DNA of 64,000 nucleotides from Cymbomonas tetramitiformis (lineage: Eukaryota; Chlorophyta; Pyramimonadophyceae; Pyramimonadales; Pyramimonadaceae): contig LGRX02034702.1 in the NCBI GenBank assembly GCA_001247695.2, forward strand, positions 52,669 to 116,668, read 5' to 3'. The position numbers and the translations under genes were made by a program. Numbering within the stretch: the first letter of the stretch is position 1; every line of letters starts with the position of its first letter. The notes under the pieces are model-generated. The model was not told the DNA's origin and ran no database searches. It saw nothing but the letters and a program-made list of their open reading frames with translations. This document shows positions 10,008 to 20,300 of this stretch, piece after piece.

Positions 10008-10470
10008 GGTGAATGATCAGGTATGGGTGGATGGCCAGCACCTGACTCTGCCTGGAGATCGGGGGTTGAAGCCGAAGCTGCGCAAGCTCAGGCACGGCCC
10101 CCTACGCGTAATAGAATGTCTGTACAGCGACAGGCAGCAAGAGCTGCCAGAGCAGGACCATGGAGCTCCGTCAGCGTACAGGTTAGAGCTGCCCGTGCAT
10201 TGGAAGGTGCACGACGTGTTCACAGCGGATCGGCTCACCCCAGTTCAGTCGGGAGCTAAGCACTTCGTGAGCAGGCAAGAGGAAATGGCACCGCCACCGG
10301 TCTTGGTAGAGGGTCAGAGGGAGCGTGAGGTGGAACGCATCATCAGCACTCGCTTCAGGAAGGTGGGAAGGCTGGCGGGACAGTGCAGGAGTGGCTAACT
10401 AAATGGAAAGGGCTGCCGCATAGTCACAGCCAGTGGTGAACCAGAGAGGACTTGGAAGGTCGAGGGGACA
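10008..10470 (+). pseudogene. Gypsy-1 integrase C-terminus and chromodomain (broken)
   Basis: VNDQVWVDGQHLTLPGD, KLRKLRHGPLRVIE, YRLELPVHWKVHDVFTADRL is the usual post-integrase segment of chromoviruses. It is followed by QEWLTKWKGLPHSHSQW and TREDLE, the core of a chromodomain (compare the common pattern YLVKWKGLP then TWEP and DL). Stops or frameshifts occur at about 10398 and after QW at about 10434. The chromodomain reads in frame into the cytosine methyltransferase ORF that follows. Confidence 0.8.
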
Positions 10471-11375
10471 GGCTGGAACCAGTGAGAGTCTTCGAAGCTG
10501 AGGAGGAAAGGATGAAGAGGGCTCCAGAGAAAAGGCGAAGGGAGACTCACAAGGGTCAGGAGGAACAGAGGGCACAGTTGATGGCAATGGGACCTCCGAC
10601 CCCGACAGTCCACAGCAGTAGCCAGAGCCGAGCTTACCAGCCTCACCTCTCGAGAGTGCAGCACCCAGTTAGAATTTTGGTGCTGTTCTGCGGTACCGGC
10701 TCAGTGGAGCAGCAGTTCCAACGTCAGTTCAGGGACTGCGAGGTAGTAACAGTGGACATCCTGCCAAAGTGGCAAGCCACGTGCACGGAGGACATCCTTC
10801 ACTGGAACTACAAGCTCTACCCACGACATCATTTCGACGTCATCTGGGCCAGCCCCCCCTGCAAGGAGTACAGCAAGGCGAAGACACTGGGGGCTCCAGA
10901 TCTGAAGCTGGCGGACAGGCGCGTGCGGCGTACCAGGGAGATCATCGAGTTTTACGACCCTGCGTATTTCTTCATAGAAAACCCCGCTGGCGACGCGCTG
11001 CGAGGGTTGCACACGCGCCCCGTGATGAAAGGTCTGCCAGAGCCGCTGTTGACCACCTATTGTAAGTATGGCACACCATACATGAAGCCAACTCACATAT
11101 GGACAAATGCAGCGCCTTCGGTACCCTTGTTGCTGTGCACCCACCCGACTCCCTGCCCTGCGCGAGCAATGCTAGGGAGGCACGAGAACACTGCCCAGGG
11201 GGGCATCTCCTCGCACGGCCAACACCCGCGGTATGGGTTCAGCCCAGGCGGTATATGCGATACCTCGTGCGTTGCTGCACCACCTGTTTTGCGAGCTGAA
11301 GCTGAACGAGCGCATGAAGGAGGAGAGCGCGCTCGCGGTAATGAACATCATTTCGACGCTGACAGCGAGGACTGA
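10452..11375 (+). pseudogene. Gypsy-1 C5-cytosine DNA methyltransferase domain at the polyprotein C-terminus
   Basis: ORF of 307 aa continuing the chromodomain frame. C5-MTase motifs in order: motif I VLFCGTGSVEQQF (residues 77-89), motif II VVTVDI (98-103), motif IV ASPPCKEYS with the catalytic Pro-Cys (133-141), motif VI FFIENPAG (173-180), then TTYCKYGTPYMKPTHIWTN (201-219), typical of Dcm/viral enzymes. The last part is shifted: YAIPRALLHHLF, resembling the C-terminal motif, reads in another frame at 11253-11290, so at least one frameshift lies near 11130-11250. Known family role: methyl transfer to C5 of cytosine. That this element methylates its own or host DNA is inference. Confidence 0.8.
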
Positions 11376-11670
11376 CACGTTCGAGTTTCAAGATACCGGG
11401 GCTGGTCAGCCACGGGGCGCAATGGCCGCGGAAGACCCGTGATCTGGGGAAGTGCCGGGGTTGCCAAACCTGATGAGCGTTGGCAGCGTGAGACGGTGAG
11501 GCGCCTTGGCGAACCCGGATTGCGGAAGGGGACCCAGACCCAAGGACTGGGGGGCACGGACCCAAGAACCGAGGGCTTAGCAGCCCGATCTTGTCACAAA
11601 GTGCATGCTAACCCCCCTGACTATGTACATAAGGGCACGCAGGACAGCCTAGCGAGGACGTAGGCGCGCC
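11376..11670 (+). other. Gypsy-1 3' untranslated region
   Basis: Between the broken methyltransferase end and the polypurine tract. No further domain seen. Confidence 0.5.
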
Positions 11671-11688
11671 TAAAGGGGGGGGGAGAGT
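11671..11688 (+). promoter_or_regulatory. Gypsy-1 polypurine tract
   Basis: A run of A3, G9 and AGAG directly before TGTACTAGGG. It is the expected primer for plus-strand synthesis just upstream of a 3' LTR and fixes the LTR start. Confidence 0.7.
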
Positions 11689-12472
11689 TGTACTAGGGTG
11701 TATCGCGAGTCAGACGACAGACAGACGTGTCAGAGTGACGAGTGACAGCACTGATGACAGTCACCAGTATGACCGAGAGGTATGACGAGGGTGACTGACA
11801 GAATGTGACTTTTGTGACAGCACTGATGACAGTCACCAGTATGACCGAGAGGTATGACGAGGGTGACTGACAGCATGTGACTTTTGAGCATCTGCAACCA
11901 CAGCAGATCAGGTTGAGAGAATTGGTGGGAAACCAATCCAGAAATGGTGGAAACCATTTAATATTCAAACAGCCAAACAGAACTGGAGGGAAACCAGGAG
12001 AGCCTCAGTTCTTGCCACATCATCAGATCTATGATTATTCAGCAAATCAGAGCAGAGATCATTGTATGACTGTCAGCTGCAGCCCAAGGGCTAAATGACA
12101 AGACAGGTCATCGGACTGGTGAACATGAAGTGACTGAGCATGTGAGCAATGTGACTGTCGAATCCGAAGTGGTCTGAGGGCATTCGAGTCGACATGTTAC
12201 TACTTAAAGAGCTGAACAAGCTCTCATGTCAGTTTTTGAATTAGTTACACATTGGCACCAACCTCTGGTGTCTTGTAACCTCAAACAGTAAAAGTTTAAC
12301 CGAAATATCCGAAATATCCGACATTACCCAAAGTCATCCGATATTACCCTATGGTCTCTGCACCATATTACCTGTAAGTGTTTGCTTACATACCTGTGAG
12401 ACTGGTTCAGTCCTCACAACCGAACAGAAACTCAGTGAACGTGCGTAGCTCGTATATGTCTAGAGTGAACAT
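11689..12472 (+). mobile_element. Gypsy-1 3' LTR, left part (interrupted by Gag-B)
   Basis: Starts TGTACTAGGG right after the polypurine tract. Contains an exact-spacing tandem duplication of 72 bp (11742-11813 and 11814-11885). At 12468-12472 it carries AACAT, repeated at 42158-42162 on the other side of Gag-B, so the LTR continues from 42163. Its true end is not resolved and no 5' LTR is visible in the window. Confidence 0.65.
11742..11885. repeat. 72-bp tandem duplication in the Gypsy-1 LTR
   Basis: Two copies of a 72-bp unit beginning GTGACAGCACTGATGACAG, differing at about one base. LTR-internal enhancer-like duplications are common in retroelements; function here is not shown. Confidence 0.85.
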
Positions 12473-12534
12473 TGCTGAATGTATCAGCTGGACTGTATAT
12501 CCCTACAAATTATTGGCCCATTCATCCGTGTGGA

Positions 12535-13560
12535 TTTGCATATGGACAGCGTATGGATATCGTAAGGACCCATATGGACAACCGTATGGACGGTCTGAGC
12601 AGATTTCTGGCGAAACCTTGATGCATATGTAAGAACCATACGGACGACGCGTAATTGTGGTGTCCATATGAAAATGTCCCATGGACATCGTAAGGATTTC
12701 ATATGGACACCGTATGGACTACCATATGGACACCGTATGGACAGAAAACATGTCCACATGGTGTCCATACGCGTGGACAGAGGCACTAATCACCCGCACG
12801 ACAGCGCAGGGACACCGTATGGAAACCCGTATGGATAGCGTATGGACACCGTAACCGGACGTGCGGACAACGTATGGACAACCGTAAGGACATCGTATGG
12901 ACAGCGCATGAAAATCGTAATCGCACGTGCGGACACCGTATATAATCCCGCAAGGACGGCGTATGGACGGCGTATGGACATCGTAAACGTGCGCGCGGAC
13001 GGCATATGGACTCCCATAAGGACAACGTATGTACGTCGCATGGACATCATAACCAGACGTGCGGACAACGTATGGATAGCCGTAAGGACAGCGTATGGAC
13101 ATCATAATCGCACATGCGGACACCGTATGTAATACCGTAAGGACAGCATATGGACGACGCATGGACATCGTAAACGCGCGTGCGGAGGGCATATGGACGC
13201 CCATAAAGAAAGCGTATGGACGACGCATGGACATCGTAACCGCACGTGCGGATACCGCAAGGACACCAAGTGGACAGTCGAATATAGATAGTCCAGACGT
13301 ATGGACACGTGCGTCCGTACGTGTGGACGACGTCCTTATCCGGATGAACGTCGCTGTCCGTGCGGATGGAAACTTATTTACTTAGTATATTTTACATATC
13401 CACGCGTATGGACATCGGTGTCCGTACGTGTGGATAGCTTGTGATAATACTTATCCATGCGTATGGACGATTCCATCCACACGTATGAACAAGACGTCCG
13501 TACGTGTGAACACCGTATGGAAAGACGTAAGATTTGTCAGCACGACAGAGCAGGACACTG
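12535..13560. repeat. CACTA-1 left subterminal repeats
   Basis: Dozens of degenerate copies of a motif CGTATGGACA or close variants (CGTAAGGAC, CGTGCGGAC, CGCATGGAC), mostly in this orientation, spaced roughly 10-25 bp. A higher-order unit of about 200 bp is visible between 12850 and 13260. In CACTA elements such repeats bind the element-encoded accessory protein; that role is inferred here. Confidence 0.85.
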
Positions 13561-13623
13561 CAGGACATTCACGAATGGTACACGTATATACAAAATGTTT
13601 ACAAAATATTGTGCTATTCTAGC

Positions 13624-15896
13624 CTAGCTTCTCGGCTTCTTTCCTGGCCTCTGGTCTTCTTTGGCAGGTGCAAGTGCATTCTTTTTCTTTTTAAATCTAA
13701 GAGGTGACTTTTTGGCAGCCTCGTTCTTGGAACCGCCCCCCTCCTTCTTCTCCTCCTCCTCCTCCTCCTTCTTCTCCTCCTCGGACGCCTCCTCATCGTC
13801 CACAGCCTCTCCTTCCTCTTCTTCATTAGCAGCGACAGCCTCATCCTCGACAGCCTCAACAACCGTCCCATCATCATCATCCTCATCATCGTCCGCGTTA
13901 CCCTTTTCCTCCTCAACATCCGCATCGTGCATCTCTTCCTTCTGACACCCCCGCACGTCCTGAAACCAGTGACGGCTCGTTCCTCTCGTATGACACTGCA
14001 AGTGAATGCAACCTAAGTAAGTGCATTAAGAGCAAAGACAACAAATGACAAGCTAAATGCAACTAGAACAATACAAGCAAACACACCGTGACGGGGGGAT
14101 ATCCACGGTCCCGTTCCGATACCTCAGCAGGCTCCAACTTCAGGCCGGCCAGTTTTCTCCCTGTCATCCTCTCGGGATACAGCTTGTCCGTGTTGGCGTG
14201 CCTCAAGTAGGCCTTGTGTATCCTGCGTACATAAACCACTTGTTAGACGGCGTCCTTACATATGTACACCGCCTTCCACCCGTATGGACGGCACAATAAA
14301 TGGTGTCCACGCGTATGGACAGCGAAACAACACCACGCACACATGTACACATGGACGTTCGCGTAAGTGCAAAAGGTAAAAATGTGAACGTTGCAGGGGA
14401 AGGCAGGGAGGGAGGGAGGACTTGCCAGATAACATTTTTTCTTACTATAACTGACTGGAGGTTGTGCTCCAGCATCTCCATCGTTTTATTAGCCGTCCCG
14501 GTGCGGAGTTGCTCGGCACTCACGAGCTCATCCACCATGGACATGTGGTGGGATAACATCCTCTCCACGGGGTAAACGTCCCCCTTCTCTGGGAGGTGCA
14601 CCACAAACTCCACGTACAGCTCGTAGGTATCCCTGGGCAAAAGCATCGGCTTCTCGTTTAAGGATTTCCCCGGCCCGATGGCGGCGACGGTTGCCCGACC
14701 GATGACGAGGTTGGAAAGGCCAGTTTTGGTGGCCTTGCCGGTGTCGTAACCGTCACCGATACGACCCACGTCCGCCTGGGGGGTGGCAAACACGTCAACC
14801 TGGTCCCCGACAGCCAAAGGGCCCTCCAGGTTGGGGGAGTGCTCGTCTGCCTGCGGCGCCGACCCTTCGGAGACCGTCTGTTGGGGCGCTTCCACCTGGA
14901 CACCGTGGGGACGACGTATGGACTAAGTCGTTCGTACGGGCGACACACGCGTGGAAACATATAAGAAAAACAGTTAAGAACTGGCGCTCACTAGCCAAAA
15001 CGTACACCCCTGTGGACAACGTGCAAACTACGTGGTTCATAAGCGTGGAAACAATCAAGCGGCACAAGTTGAAAAAGGGTTCACATAACCACGCGCCTGG
15101 ACACCGTTGGACAGCGAGTGGACACCGCAGTTTACAGGCGGAAGAGCACAAAAGTTACCTTCGGTTTCTTTTCAGGGGCTTCAGGGGCTTGGGCACCAAG
15201 CGCTTTGAAGATCTCAAAGTGCTTGCCTTCGGTGAGTGGGTTCCCAGCAGCCACTGCCAGAGCCACCTGCAGGCACGCATCTGTCTCCTCCGGGGTCGGC
15301 ATATCCCTGTGCCCGTACACCTTGTACCCGGCCGCTGGACCCTTGTACCGGATGTGAAACCCGTCGGGGAAGTCCTGGGTGACCTTAAATTTCCAGCGAC
15401 CGGGCCCATCCGAGTTATTTTTTAAATAACTCAACCGGTTGGTGACGTATGTTTTGACCATGCGCAGGGGCACCTGCGGGTGTCGGGACTGGATATGCTT
15501 GGATATCTTGTTGTGCACGGCCACCCCGATGACGGCGACCGTCCCAGGGGGCAGCTTGCCTGTTCCATGCCAGTCGTCGATTATCTCCCGGGCGTCTTCC
15601 TTCATGTCGTTTAAAACTTGGGCGCCCGGGTCCAACACCAACCGCTCTGTATTTGCGGCCTGCGCAGCCTCTGCAGGTTTGGCTGCACCCCCCGCCCCGG
15701 CAGCCCCTGCAAACATCAGCATTTGCTGCTGCATGCTCTGCATTTGCTGCATCATTTGCTGCATCGCGGAGTTTGACCCGGTCGCCTCGACCAAGTTGGT
15801 TTGGCGACGGGTCGGTGTCGTGGAAGTGGGGGCGGGGGGTGGTGATTTTGGTTTCTGTGTGCGTTGTCTTCCGGGCTGAACTCGCAATCTGGTCAT
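13624..15896 (-). CDS. CACTA-1 accessory protein (TnpA-like position), 549 aa, 4 exons
   Basis: Proposed model: complement of 13624-13995, 14123-14222, 14456-14895 and 15159-15896, joined; 1650 nt, in frame throughout. All introns are GT-AG; the exon 2 donor GTCAGT was chosen because it keeps exon 3 open. N-terminus: basic and Pro-rich, then a Gln/Met-rich helix (MQQMMQQMQSMQQQM, about residues 45-60), then a folded-looking part with HIRYKGPAAGYKVYGHRD. Middle: VGDQVDVFA and LVIGRATVAAIGPG, which resemble VGKEVVVYA and LVVANAVGDILP in the CACTA-3 accessory protein. C-terminus: long acidic tract (about 60 residues), then Lys-rich. No domain recognised. By position and partner it may bind the subterminal repeats like TnpA; this is inference. 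Other start codons cannot be excluded. Confidence 0.65.
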
Positions 15897-16224
15897 GTTG
15901 GGAACTTACGAAACAAAAAAGCGAGGAGGTTCGTTTGCTGGAGGACTGTGGGCGTTTGTATTTGGCTTACTTTTGGCGGCGATGGCATGAAAACGGTATT
16001 CACGGGCGTGGACAGCGCTGCCTTCGTGGCGTTCATCCGTACAGTACGGGCGTCCGAACGTATGACCGTTGAGCTGGTGTATGAGACAGCGTCGTCCATG
16101 GGCGATTTTGAACATGCATGTCTCAATTTCTTTTTTCTTTTTCAAATTGGTATCAGAGTCCTCTCTGTAGGGAAACGCGGTTTTATGAATATAAGTTTTG
16201 CCGTGCAGCGGGTTTCCATCATCG

Positions 16225-16397
16225 TGGGTGCTTGGCCGAGTGGTCAAATGTTGGTAAGCCGAACGCGTTACACGCGAGGGTGAGGGGTTCGAATCCCCTT
16301 GGAGACATGGGCATCCACGATACCCCTTGTGGTCTAGCGATATGAGGCGATTGCCGCCGACGACGCCGCTAGTCCACAAGGGGCGTCGTGGGTGCCC
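16225..16397 (+). ncRNA. tRNA-like module with downstream hairpin (Pol III-like)
   Basis: An A box TGGCCGAGTGG (16233-16243) and a B box GGTTCGAATCC (16286-16296) both match the tRNA internal promoter consensus. A variable-arm-like hairpin CGCG-TTACA-CGCG and a 5-bp T stem are present, but the anticodon stem is degenerate and the 3' acceptor strand TGGAGAC has no partner upstream. Directly downstream, 16309-16332 and 16374-16397 form a 24-bp inverted repeat with two wobble pairs and one mismatch. It sits in the divergent region between the accessory gene and the transposase. It could be a tRNA-derived SINE head or a Pol III-transcribed element RNA. A working tRNA is unlikely. Confidence 0.6.
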
Positions 16398-17310
16398 ACC
16401 CACGCCTCCATGCCATTTTAAGTTTCGGTAACTCATGGAGACCGTCCGATTAAGACTGGGGGGTTCATCTGGACCGTCGATTGCACTGTCCGCTGGGAAA
16501 CAATCCCACTGAGTGCCTGTTCTGGGGTAAATCGCAAGCAGCGAGAGGGCGTCTAACCCCCCTCCCGCTTAATTTTTTTTTTGTCCCCCCGCTCCGATTT
16601 TAGCCCTCCATCGGCCTTTTTAAGGGATTTTTTTTTTGCCATTTTTTCGCTAAGTATTTCTACCCAAGTGTCCACCGTGTGGTAAAATGTGCTGTCCGTA
16701 CGCTGTCCATACGGTTTGTATGTTTTTATTTTCCATGAGGTCCAGTTTCATGTCATATGAACGGTCTGAAAAAGGCCGTCCATGGGACATGAATCATACG
16801 GACAGTCAAGGCTAACTCGGATGGACATCGTATGGACTGCTAACTGACGTTTCCACGCGTGTGGACATTTTTCAACAAAAAGCGTACAAACACTATAAAG
16901 TCGTACGAAAACTCGTAATTCAGCGTGTGCTTTTCCTATCCATCCATGCGGACTGTTCAAAATGTGCTGATTTTTCCAACCATATGGACAGACCGTCCAT
17001 GGGACATGCCCACGTGTGGAAATGTGCTTATTCATACGAAAATTCGTACGAACCCCACATGGACAGCTAACTGACGTTTCCACGCGTGTGGACAACCGCT
17101 CTCATGGACTAGAATGCTTGCGGAATCCACACGGACAACACATAGCGTCCATCCTTAATCTAACGTGTGGACCACGAGTTTACAACCTTGACGTAAGTGT
17201 CGGTGCATTCGCGCAGATGTGACATGGAACGTATGAACACCGTTGTCCATACGCTGGAAACCTAAGCCTAGCGTACGAACGCCGTACGTACGACGCACGG
17301 ACGACCAAAG
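16398..17310. other. CACTA-1 upstream region of transposase
   Basis: No ORF. Poly-T tracts near 16569-16650. From about 16690 onward copies of the CACTA-1 motif (TCCATACG, CCACGCGTGTGGAC, CATGGACAG) reappear in both orientations, reaching to the transposase start. Probably the transposase promoter. Confidence 0.5.
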
Positions 17311-20300
17311 ATGCCATTTTGTCCCTGCGTTGAATGCAATGGTGAAAGGTGGTTATCCAGTAAGCAAACTCTCCGGCACGTGCGTGCCAATGGACTTTAT
17401 GGTGATCGATCGCCGTCACCAGAGCGACAACAAGATGAACATAGTGAGGAGGAGGAATTCCCAGAAGATGTTGCCATCCACGAGGCAGCAGATGCGACGA
17501 TCAAAAAAATCAATCGGCTCTTCTTGGGACCTCAAGAGGACCCAAGCGCAGAGGTAGGTCTTCCTTATCAGCTAAGTCAGCAATTCATCAGCATTCATCA
17601 CATTCATGCCTTCTTTGAGGATGTGTGTGTGTGTGTGTGTTTGTGTGCGCAGGAAAGTCTAGAAAACGTCCAAGCGTCCGCTGACGTTGTGGCGAACAAT
17701 TTCGTGTTGGATCTTCTCGTCTCCCACAACCACCACAACAGCTCGCAGGCCTACTTCGATGCGATTCTGAACATTCTGCGTGTTCACTACGTCGACAAAG
17801 TAGCCGATAGTGCACATACTCACATCGCAGAGGTTCCATCTACCTATGCACAAGTATTGCAGAAGTGGAAGGAGATGTTCAAGGGATACAACGAAGTGGA
17901 CGTTTGCCCCGAGTGCTCCGAATTCTTTCAGGACGAGCACGCCAACCGCGACAAGTGTCCGAAATGCCTGGAACCGAGATACGAGGACGGAAAGACGGTG
18001 AAGGGGGTATACATTCCTGGTCGAGCTCGCTGTATTTTTCGATGGTGGCCGCTCGAAACGCTGTTCACCGTATTCTTCCTGACGCCGGAGTTAGCCATGC
18101 TAGCGCGTACGTGGTGGAAAGAAGGCATGTTGGACAAAGACCCCCGAGCGGAGGTACATGGTATACTGGGTGAGTTTACTCCGAAATTTCAATCCGTGAC
18201 TGTGTACACCGCATGGACGTAAGGACTGTACATCGTCCGTGGGTACGATTAGCATCGTCCACCCGTGTGGACGAAGCAAGTGCGGAATTCGTATGTCGTA
18301 TTTCCCACTGCTCGTGCAAACTCGTCCATGTAGGTGAACACCATATGGATGGTAAATACGTACGCCGTCCGTACGCACGGACGTCGTTATCCACTCGTGT
18401 GAACAGTTTAATTGCGGAAATCTTAGGTGCCATTTCCCAGAGCTCGTGCAAACCTGTCCATGAGTGTGAACACCGTATGGACAATTCGTTCGCTCGTCGT
18501 CCGTACGTGTGTACTTAGTTATCCACCCGTGTGGACAGTTAGTGTAAGGAATTCTCATGTATCGTTTCCCAATGCTCGTGCAGACTCGCCAGGATTTCTC
18601 AACTTCGTTCGCAACAAGTGGGACGTCTTTAAAGACCCGAGGAACATTGCCATCATGGCGTGTGCGGATGGCGTCCAATCCTTCAACGACGGCATACGCA
18701 CGGTGACTCCGCTGTGTTTTACGATTGTCAATTTCCCAGGAGAAATTCGCTGCAAACGAGAATACGTGATGACTTGGGGAATCTGGGATGGAAAACCGAA
18801 AGTCAGCAGCAAGTTCTACGACATGTTCACCTTGGAGGTTAACAGACTGACTATCGGCGTACGCATGTTCGATGTGATTACCAACACGGTTTTCACGTTC
18901 AAGCTCGTGCTGTACAAAGTGCTCGAAGACTACGTTGGCTTGAGCGACGCAGCGAGACGATTGGGAGCTAATTCGTACTTAGGTTGCCTAAGATGCTGGA
19001 TACGGGGTACTGAGAAATCTACATCTGGTCTAACGAAAATCATATATTCCTCACTACACCAAGGACTGCAACCAGGTAAACGCATGACCCCTTCGTTTGT
19101 CCCCTTTCCTTCTTCGGCTGTACGTGTGCCCACCGTGTGGACACCCCACGGACAGCTCGTGGATTTTTAGCTTACATTATGTGTTAAAGAACACCCTGTT
19201 CGGGCTAGTGGATACCGGCGTCCATACGCGTGGACGACGGAACCATATGTCATCCGTACGCGTGATTCACCGTCTAAGCGTGTTGTGTTGATTTTCTCCG
19301 CCGGCATTGAGCAGGTGAATCAATTCCTCTTCGCACCAACAGCGAAGTCCGCGAAACCCAACAGCTCCACGCCAAGATGATCAGAGAGGGACGAGTGCCT
19401 AAATCAATCATCGAGGAATTCATGAAGCAGAGCGGGGTCAAGGAACCATGCCCGATGTCAATCATTCCTGATTTTGACGTTGTAAAAGACTACCTTCTCG
19501 ACTTGATGCACATCTTGTACAACCTGATTCACGGCGTCCACTGCGTGATTTTTGGTGATGGTTGGGGACCGAACACACGCAACTATGCGCGAAAGATGAA
19601 GGTCCATCGATCGTGGGTTATCGCACCCCCACCCAGAAATGTAAACGATCGAAGATCTGCTGCGAAGCGACTGGCAGGTAAGCTGGTAGGTCGTTTGCGA
19701 GTTTCTGCTGTTCCATACGGGTGGACACCTTGTTCCGTCCGGACGGACGTCCTATGCCACCGTTCGGACGACGTATGGACCCTCCACTGTATGCCTAACA
19801 ATGTAAATTCTTCGCAGACAAACCATCACCGTGGGGACTGTCACCGATCGCAAAGACCGGTGCAATCAAGTGGGTACGAAGTCTGAAGCTCCCGACAAAT
19901 ATGGGACCTCTATCTAAGAAACTTTTGCAGGAGAAGTACAACAGCCCGAATAAGGTGCGGAAGATGAAGGCCGCGGAGCTGGTGGTATCCCTCACTTCTG
20001 GGATACTGGGCGTTATTGCATCCTGGCAAAATGCTGACGGGCAAGTTCTCCGTCCACAATACGCGAAGTTCGTCGGCGAATTTGCGGTGGTGGTTCGAGA
20101 ATTAACCGCCCCCTCAATTGATCCAGAGGTACGTTAATTAGCCTAATCCACGTGTGCTTCGGTGTGGACACCGTACGGACGCCGCACGGACGACGTATGA
20201 AGTCGTTGTCCATCCGGGTGTTCCTCCAGTATTCACACCTGTCATGTCCCGGTTCGAGATTAAGGTTGCCTCTCATTTTGCCTTTCAGGAAATGAACAAG

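Noticed and set aside
16148..16161. TGGTATCAGAGTCC, like the initiator-Met primer-binding site of LTR elements
   Set aside because: No LTR precedes it and no retroelement protein follows; a single 14-bp match is weak evidence.
16225..16308. Functional tRNA-Leu or tRNA-Ser
   Set aside because: Good A and B boxes, but no acceptor pairing and no proper anticodon arm.
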